DNA of 25,454 bases, from contig CAXKVR010000883.1 of NCBI GenBank assembly GCA_964058845.1, positions 1 to 25,454 on the forward strand. The letters are read 5' to 3'. The stretch is from Carex sylvatica (Eukaryota > Streptophyta > Magnoliopsida > Poales > Cyperaceae). The notes under the pieces are model-generated. The model saw nothing but the letters and a program-made list of their open reading frames with translations, searched no databases and was not told the origin of the DNA. Shown here one piece after another: positions 20,048 to 25,454 of the stretch. A program made the translations under genes and the position numbers. Numbering within the stretch: the stretch's first letter is position 1; each line of letters begins with the position of its first letter.

Positions 20048-20247
20048 GGAGTAGGTCCGATGCCCATTGGACCTACTTTTAGGTTCAATGGGCTCTATCA
20101 CCGTACGATTAGTATTAAGATCTGTGTACACAGAAATTGATAAAAACTTGCACGGATTTTAATACAGAGTTCACGAATCTTGATTCAATTGGATGGTCAC
20201 AACACCCATCGAACCAAAGTAGGTCCAATGGGCATCGGACCTACTCC
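20048..20247. mobile_element. 0.2-kb TIR element (GTAGGTCC family), copy 2, intact ends
   Basis: A perfect terminal inverted repeat of about 32 bases: it begins GGAGTAGGTCCGATGCCCAT and ends ATGGGCATCGGACCTACTCC. The repeat is itself partly self-complementary (GTAGGTCC then GGACCTAC), so each end could form a small hairpin. The interior matches 15409-15600. The 62-codon ORF across its right half is incidental. No convincing target-site duplication, so the superfamily is undecided. Confidence 0.85.
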
Positions 20248-21480
20248 GACTCTTTTTTATTTTCGTTTAACACGTACATTTATGATTCTCAAGACGTGCT
20301 TGATAATGATATGAAAGTGCAATGATGACAATCCATCTAACTTTTGGACCATCATTAAATGTGTCTTAAGAATTATAATTTTTTGTGACTAAAAATGTTA
20401 AAAGAAACTAACTTCATATTGCAAGAATATCATTTTTGTTAAAATTACCCGTTCAACATTTAAAAAAATACATAATCATACAATCATAATTTTTAGGATT
20501 ACATAAGTTTAAAGGTGCAACATCTTTAAAAAAAAAAAAACTAAATACATTCAGAAATAATTAAGCATAAGATGAATACTTAATTATATTAAGATCTGGA
20601 TTTATCTCATGACTCAATAAGTAAGGTAGAGAACGGGTCTTTATAAGTTAATTAGAGGATTGAATGGCCCTTAATAATATGAAAATGAAAATCGAACACA
20701 TTAAAAATTGATTTGAAACTTGGGAGTTCTAATTCAACGCTCTTAATTAATTATAATCATATGACGTAGCTCATATGACATCACTATGCTCTAGTCATAT
20801 CATTTGCATAAAGAATTGCATGGTTGGATTTTAATTTGAGTTATAAGAATCCTCTATTAAAATTTCGGTACTATGGTATCCACGTTTTTTTTTTTTTGCG
20901 AGGTTGCTTCCAATTTGTTTTCGATATGTTCAAATTTATAAATTGTTGGTTTGTTCTTTTCTTTTTGTAACCGCTTATATATTACGAAGACCTAGCTGGA
21001 AATTAACATCTTATCTTGCCTCTGGAAAATAGATTTCCGAAGTTATTTTATTACCATCGGTAATTCCAGGCTATTTCAAAATTATATTCAAGATTTTGAA
21101 ATATATTTTTGTAGTTGAGAAAAGAAGACTAACTGATATAGACAAATGCATATTCTCAGAATCTGTTGAAGCACAAGAAATATTTTTTTATAAATCCGTG
21201 TGGAGATAAAGCAACAAGAATTGACCAAGTTACCAAGTCTTTTCTCGTTCTAGTTTAATCAAAATATATTCACCATGATTCCGTGAAGTCCTCGGGGACA
21301 AATGATATGATCGGTTGGTTATGAGATAGATAGGTATATATAAATTTATTTTTCACAATGGAAAATTAAGAATTAGTCTTTGTAGCAAAATATATAATCT
21401 CTATTTAAAAAGTTATGAATTTAAAATCTAAATGAAAAAAATCCTTAGTTGTGATAATATAGATATAAAATAGTTGGGTG
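20248..21480. other. AT-rich intergenic stretch, nothing recognised
   Basis: Poly-A and poly-T runs and short ORFs only. No supported gene, RNA or element boundary. Confidence 0.5.
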
Positions 21481-21936
21481 TAGGAGTGTCAATGACACAC
21501 TTTTATCTGTTTACCATATTGTATCTAAAAACACGAATAAGAGTGAGATTTTTTTTTCCGTTTAGCTTATTGGGTATGGGTAACGATTTTTTTCGTTACC
21601 TTATCCGTTATCGTATAAAATTATTTTTATAAATAAAATTATATGCATAGATATATATTTGTATGAAAACGATACATGATACAATAAAAATTTGTATTTT
21701 ATTAAATTTTCATAATACAAATTAGTTGTATTCATTATTATTCTTTTTTTATCTTGTTTTGAACTTTTTTTTATCGAAGGCACAAATCGGATATCAATAG
21801 CACTTTTTTATTCGTTTATTCAATCTGTACCATATTCGAAAAGACATATAAGAATAAGATTTTTTTTCGTTATCATAACGGGTATGGATATGAAAATGTC
21901 TCCACCCGACCCGTATCGTATCCGTTGACACCCCTA
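21481..21936. mobile_element. hAT-like non-autonomous element, 456 bp
   Basis: The left end TAGGAGTGTCAA and right end TTGACACCCCTA are inverted repeats matching the TAGGGGTGTCAA termini common among plant hAT-type elements. Flanking 8-bp sequences are GTTGGGTG (21473-21480) and GTTAAGTG (21937-21944), 6 of 8 identical, in keeping with an aged 8-bp duplication. Inside, GGGTATGG follows an A/T-rich AAGA run twice (near 21540-21580 and 21845-21890), suggesting subterminal repeats. No transposase ORF. Confidence 0.7.
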
Positions 21937-21944
21937 GTTAAGTG

Positions 21945-23643
21945 GCTTGATTAGTTGATCTGATGATCTCCAACTATTACTAAAAAAAAATAGAAAATTC
22001 AAAACTGAATATCCGATAAAGACATCTTGATCATTTTAATATTAGCAGTAATTGACTTGTTTAAAATAGTGCTAACCGATAACTATTGTAAAATGTAATG
22101 TCTTTTATAGCCGTCTAAAGATTATAGTGGAGATTTCAAGGTAAATATAATGACATATCACTAGTTAATTTTTCTTATTATTATTGGTTCGAGAGGCTGT
22201 GTGAAATTAAAATAGCTCGGTCAATATGTTTACTAAAAGTTAATTACAGTGTATTAATATACATTTATTCCTCGCGAAGCTTTAGCTTTAGCTAGGATTT
22301 AGCTAGGCCTTCTACATTTGAATGGTTAAAAAGATGTTTGAATTTCAAAGGATGGATGATTTTCAAAGTAAAATTTAATATTTTTATTATTTTTTGTCTT
22401 AATTTAGTTTTGCGAAAGAAATCAAATTTCCGATATAATTCGATCAATTCTTACTGATTTTTTCAATTTTGCTTCCAATGAAAATTAATTAATATTAGTA
22501 ATAAATTAAATAAATTTTTTTAATAAAAAATAATAATATTTTTTGTTTGATATATATCCAGACTCTTGTATGCGGATCCATATGATGTACGGTACAGATC
22601 TGTGTACAGCAGTTGGGTCAAAATCACATCGGTTCATATTTAGAAAATTAGAATATAGAGAATTTGTTTTGAGATTCTTGCCGGGTTTCAATCGGATCAA
22701 TTCTGTTTACTGCGGTATTACACTGGCTTCGAATTCCCTGTATGTATGCAGAGTGACAAATGAATAATTCGAATTCGGTTCGGCTAAAAATCTGTGATTT
22801 GGAAATAATTAAGGTAAAATTGGGAAATGATTCGGTACCACAAGAAAGATAAAAAAAAAATCAAAAAAAAAAAAAAGAAAATCCGCATTTTATACATGTT
22901 TTATTTGCAAATAAAATGTATTATAAGTTTATTTGCATTTTATTCGGTGTTCAGTTTGAAAATGCTGATAAAACAAATCAAACACAAATAATTTACAAAT
23001 TAATCACGTATCTAATTACTATGTAGTATGCAAGAAATGCTTTTATGCTAGGGTGGATTCGATCACCTGTTGTGTCATGCTGTTTTTGTGATATTTTATG
23101 AACATTTTTCAGTTACTCTGATGAAAATATTAAATATCAATATAAGTATATAACCCATTACTCTTCCATGATCGACTCGTTTCACGGGAGGCCATATGAT
23201 TCAGGGACCTGATCAAAGCATGGTGCTCTATGACTATCTCACAATTACCGGGCCACGTCTTGGGTCCAGTTCAATCTGAACCGTTTAAAAATTAAGATCG
23301 AACATCACAGTATGCCTCTAGTTGTCCAGTACAATGGGAAGGGTTGCGTCTGAGAACTGATGAGTGGGCCCTAACACATGCTTTCTCTCAATGTAGCTGA
23401 CTTATTTGTGCGGCTCTATTGGCTATTTGCGACGAGATGGATTTACAAGAAGTTTACCACATGTTTAATTATGGAATAAATTACAAAGTCAATAGGATTA
23501 AATTGCTTACTTCTCATATTTTATATTTTATTTGATAGTTTAAGTAATGAATTATTTTATTTAGAGTAAGATGTTGAAAAATGCTTACTAAAAAAGAAAG
23601 ATGTTGAAAAATAAACTTATGTCTATAATAGTGAGTCATACAG
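21945..23643. other. AT-rich intergenic stretch with one GC-richer island
   Basis: No supported gene. A less AT-rich patch at about 22540-22780 carries overlapping short ORFs on both strands without recognisable domains, and another patch at about 23160-23440 is likewise unassigned. Either may be a transposon relic. Confidence 0.45.
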
Positions 23644-23782
23644 GTGAAGTAAGTGTGAAATAAGTTAATTTATCTAAAGAGATAAAATAATTTATTTTAT
23701 ATTAACTCATTTCTTACTCTATCTTATTTCTATTTTACTTCTAAAATATAGAATAAGAGATTTACTCTACCTCTTACTTCAC
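23644..23782. repeat. Imperfect inverted repeat, possible MITE fragment
   Basis: GTGAAGTAAG at 23644-23653 pairs with CTTACTTCAC at 23773-23782. A second nested pair joins AGTAAGTGTGAAATAAGTTA with the inverse TTAACTCATTTCTTACT. The right end continues as ATCAAACATGACCC, reminiscent of a MITE terminus, but the matching left terminus was not found. Confidence 0.4.
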
Positions 23783-24500
23783 AATCAAACATGACCCAAA
23801 CGGAAAAAACATTGAGTACGTTTACAATTCATCACTGTTAATTTCTTGTTTATGCCTCTTTATCTATAAAATTTGATAGTTATTAATAATAATTTACTAT
23901 AAAAATATCTTATTTATATAGATTTTTAGGTTTCGTATCATTCTGTCGTTAATAATTATATATTTTTATGTAATAAATAACTATGATTAACAAATAAAGA
24001 GGTGTAAAAAGACAGCAGTGGACGCCTAGAATATCCCAAAATATATCTATATCGTCCGATCTTAAATTATTCGTTCATCATTTTTAGAAGTATAGATTAT
24101 TTTCATTAAATACACAATCGGGACATGTGTATTCTTATATATAAAGGCATCACAATTAGCTCGTTGATAAAGCATATTAAAGTTGAATAATCGAAATGCA
24201 AGGGCAAAATTATATATATTCTACCAAAAGAGCCTAATATATCCGCACCGAATTAAATTTTGGCAGCTAAATAGGAAACAAAGATCATGGTGCAGAAACT
24301 GCACAACTAAATTGAGATGCAGCTGCGTTATTTATTACACGTTTTGCTATTATTCTGAATTTACGAATACTTACAAATTATTTAATTTAGTAAAATATAA
24401 AATTACTGTGTAGGTGCTTCTTATTTAAAACAAGGAGTATCTGAATTATATATTTGAATGACTGGAATAGATCTGGCTTGCTCCATTTTTAAGCGGTAAC
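23783..24500. other. AT-rich intergenic stretch, nothing recognised
   Basis: No supported gene. The 76-codon ORF at 24183-24413 has no recognisable domain and AT-driven composition. Confidence 0.45.
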
Positions 24501-24516
24501 TCACCTAGCCTATATT

Positions 24517-24960
24517 TGGGCCTACTCTTTAAAGACTTGTAATTTAAGGTTCGGCCCGATTTAAGTTAGTTCCAGCAAAGTAAACACTTCCCTTTCAATC
24601 TTTTGAAGTAGGCCCTTTTCTTAGGAGAAAAGGTCAAGGCGGTTTCTCTTTTCTCCGAAAGATCCGCTAAGACAAGTCAATGTAATCGGAGTCTAGACCT
24701 CCAATTTCGTATACGGTAGACCACCTCGGGTCCTCGGCCCAATAAGACACCTCTAACTATACACGTGCCCGGATTTGATTGGGTTAACCGCGTGGCTGCG
24801 AAGGAGACTCTTTGTTTCGGTATCCCTATATCCGGCCTCCTAATTCGTACTCCATCTATTCTTCTTCCTATTTCTTTCTCCCCGAAAGAAAAAATAAGAA
24901 TAGTTAAAAGAGCCAAAATTCGATTCGGATCAGATCTGCAGAAAGTGATTAAAAGAAACA
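24517..24960 (+). promoter_or_regulatory. SEC61-alpha promoter and 5' leader
   Basis: Composition shifts to clearly more GC-rich sequence from about 24600 up to the ATG. TGGGCC motifs lie at 24517-24522 (plus) and 24736-24741 (minus strand); such site II-type elements are typical of plant genes for translation and secretion. A CACGTG G-box is at 24762-24767. No strong TATA box is evident, so the start site is not placed. Confidence 0.45.
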
Positions 24961-25307
24961 ATGGCGGGAGGTGGATTTCGAGTATTGCATCTGGTGCGGC
25001 CGTTTCTGGCGATCTTACCTGAAGTACAGAACGCGGATCGGAGAATTCCGTTCAGGGAAAAAGCGATCTACACCATAATCGCTCTTTTCATTTACCTCGT
25101 GTGCAGTCAGCTGCCTCTGTATGGGATCCACTCCACAACGGGTGCAGATCCGTTTTATTGGATGCGGGTTATCCTTGCTTCAAGCAGGGGTACCGTTATG
25201 GAGCTCGGTATCACCCCTATCGTCACATCCGGCATGGTGATGCAGCTCTTGGTCGGATCTAAGATTATTGAAGTCGATAACAGCGTCAGAGAAGATCGCA
25301 CTCTCTT
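24961..25307 (+). CDS. SEC61A: SEC61 alpha subunit of the ER translocon, first coding exon (partial gene)
   Basis: Pore-forming subunit of the Sec61 channel, which moves nascent proteins into or across the ER membrane. The exon encodes about the first 115 of the roughly 475 residues usual for plants. It starts [20 protein letters not shown] (cytosolic amphipathic helix), then the first membrane segment at about 35-57 ([20 protein letters not shown]), the plug region with [16 protein letters not shown], and [17 protein letters not shown] of the second membrane segment, ending [15 protein letters not shown]. The frame meets a stop just after CTCTTG, but the GTAAAT at 25308 is a good donor and splits the next Leu codon, as expected where homologues continue with an Asn-Gly stretch. 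Small differences from typical family sequence (VGSK for AGSK, EDRTLL for EDRALL) may mark a divergent paralogue. The remaining exons lie right of the window. Confidence 0.93.
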
Positions 25308-25454
25308 GTAAATATCTCACCTGATTTATTTTTTCATTTCCTTTTTTGTCTTATACCAGCATAGATTACAAATATAGCCTAACTTATTAGGTATTTACTT
25401 GGTTTTTCATTTTGGATCTATATGAAAATTCCCAAGGACCTGTTAATCCAGACA
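25308..25454 (+). other. Start of the first coding intron of SEC61 alpha
   Basis: Begins GTAAATATC and is T-rich. No acceptor followed by recognisable SEC61 coding sequence is seen before the window ends. Confidence 0.7.

Noticed and set aside
22506..22767. Overlapping plus and minus ORFs of 64-74 codons
   Set aside because: No domain, no promoter signal, and both strands open through the same GC-richer patch; more likely a relic than a gene.
24775..24800. ER-stress element (CCAAT-N9-CCACG type) in the SEC61 promoter
   Set aside because: ATTGG and CGTGG are both present, but their order and spacing do not fit the element.
24677..24961. Minus-strand 94-residue ORF upstream of SEC61
   Set aside because: No recognisable domain, and it covers the expected promoter and leader of the plus-strand gene; kept only as a composition note.

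Overview
This window is AT-rich nuclear DNA of a flowering plant, most likely a eudicot. Three things point there: intron-containing genes with AT-rich introns, a DUF761-type protein of the kind known from land plants, and a dense mixture of plant transposons (L1-type LINE, hAT-like and Mutator-like non-autonomous elements, foldbacks). The species cannot be named from the sequence. No bacterial operon, CRISPR array or rRNA gene was seen, and no intact tRNA gene.

Layout. (1) About 1-5460, minus strand: a plant DEK-family chromatin protein gene, truncated by the left edge. Eight coding exons can be reconstructed, plus a probable 5' UTR exon and intron, a TATA box and an upstream pair of ACGT-core motifs. 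Its third coding intron carries a foldback MITE, and the intron after exon 7 carries a 26-G homopolymer inside a short duplication. (2) 5460-8700: promoter and intergenic DNA with a hAT-like MITE that contains tRNA-Asp-like A and B boxes, a diverged repeat, a small MITE with GTATCC ends, and a 1.1-kb Mutator-like element with a perfect 9-bp target-site duplication. (3) 8709-14819, minus strand: a nearly complete L1-type LINE with a 16-bp target-site duplication. Both of its ORFs are broken by stops and frameshifts. (4) 14820-17560: an inverted copy of the earlier repeat, a 0.2-kb TIR element and a 1.4-kb palindrome with another MITE nested in both arms. (5) 18800-19470, plus strand: a small intact gene for a two-pass membrane protein with a C-terminal DUF761-like motif. 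(6) 19470-24500: AT-rich intergenic DNA with a second copy of the 0.2-kb TIR element and a second hAT-like element. (7) 24500 to the right edge, plus strand: promoter and first coding exon of a SEC61-alpha translocon gene, cut by the window edge.

The three host genes (chromatin protein, small membrane protein, ER translocon) show no functional link to one another. The window mainly records repeated transposon insertion between ordinary genes. No new defence or metabolic system is evident. The most unusual structures are the large palindrome, the tRNA-like module inside hAT-type ends, and the poly-G duplication beside a DEK splice donor.
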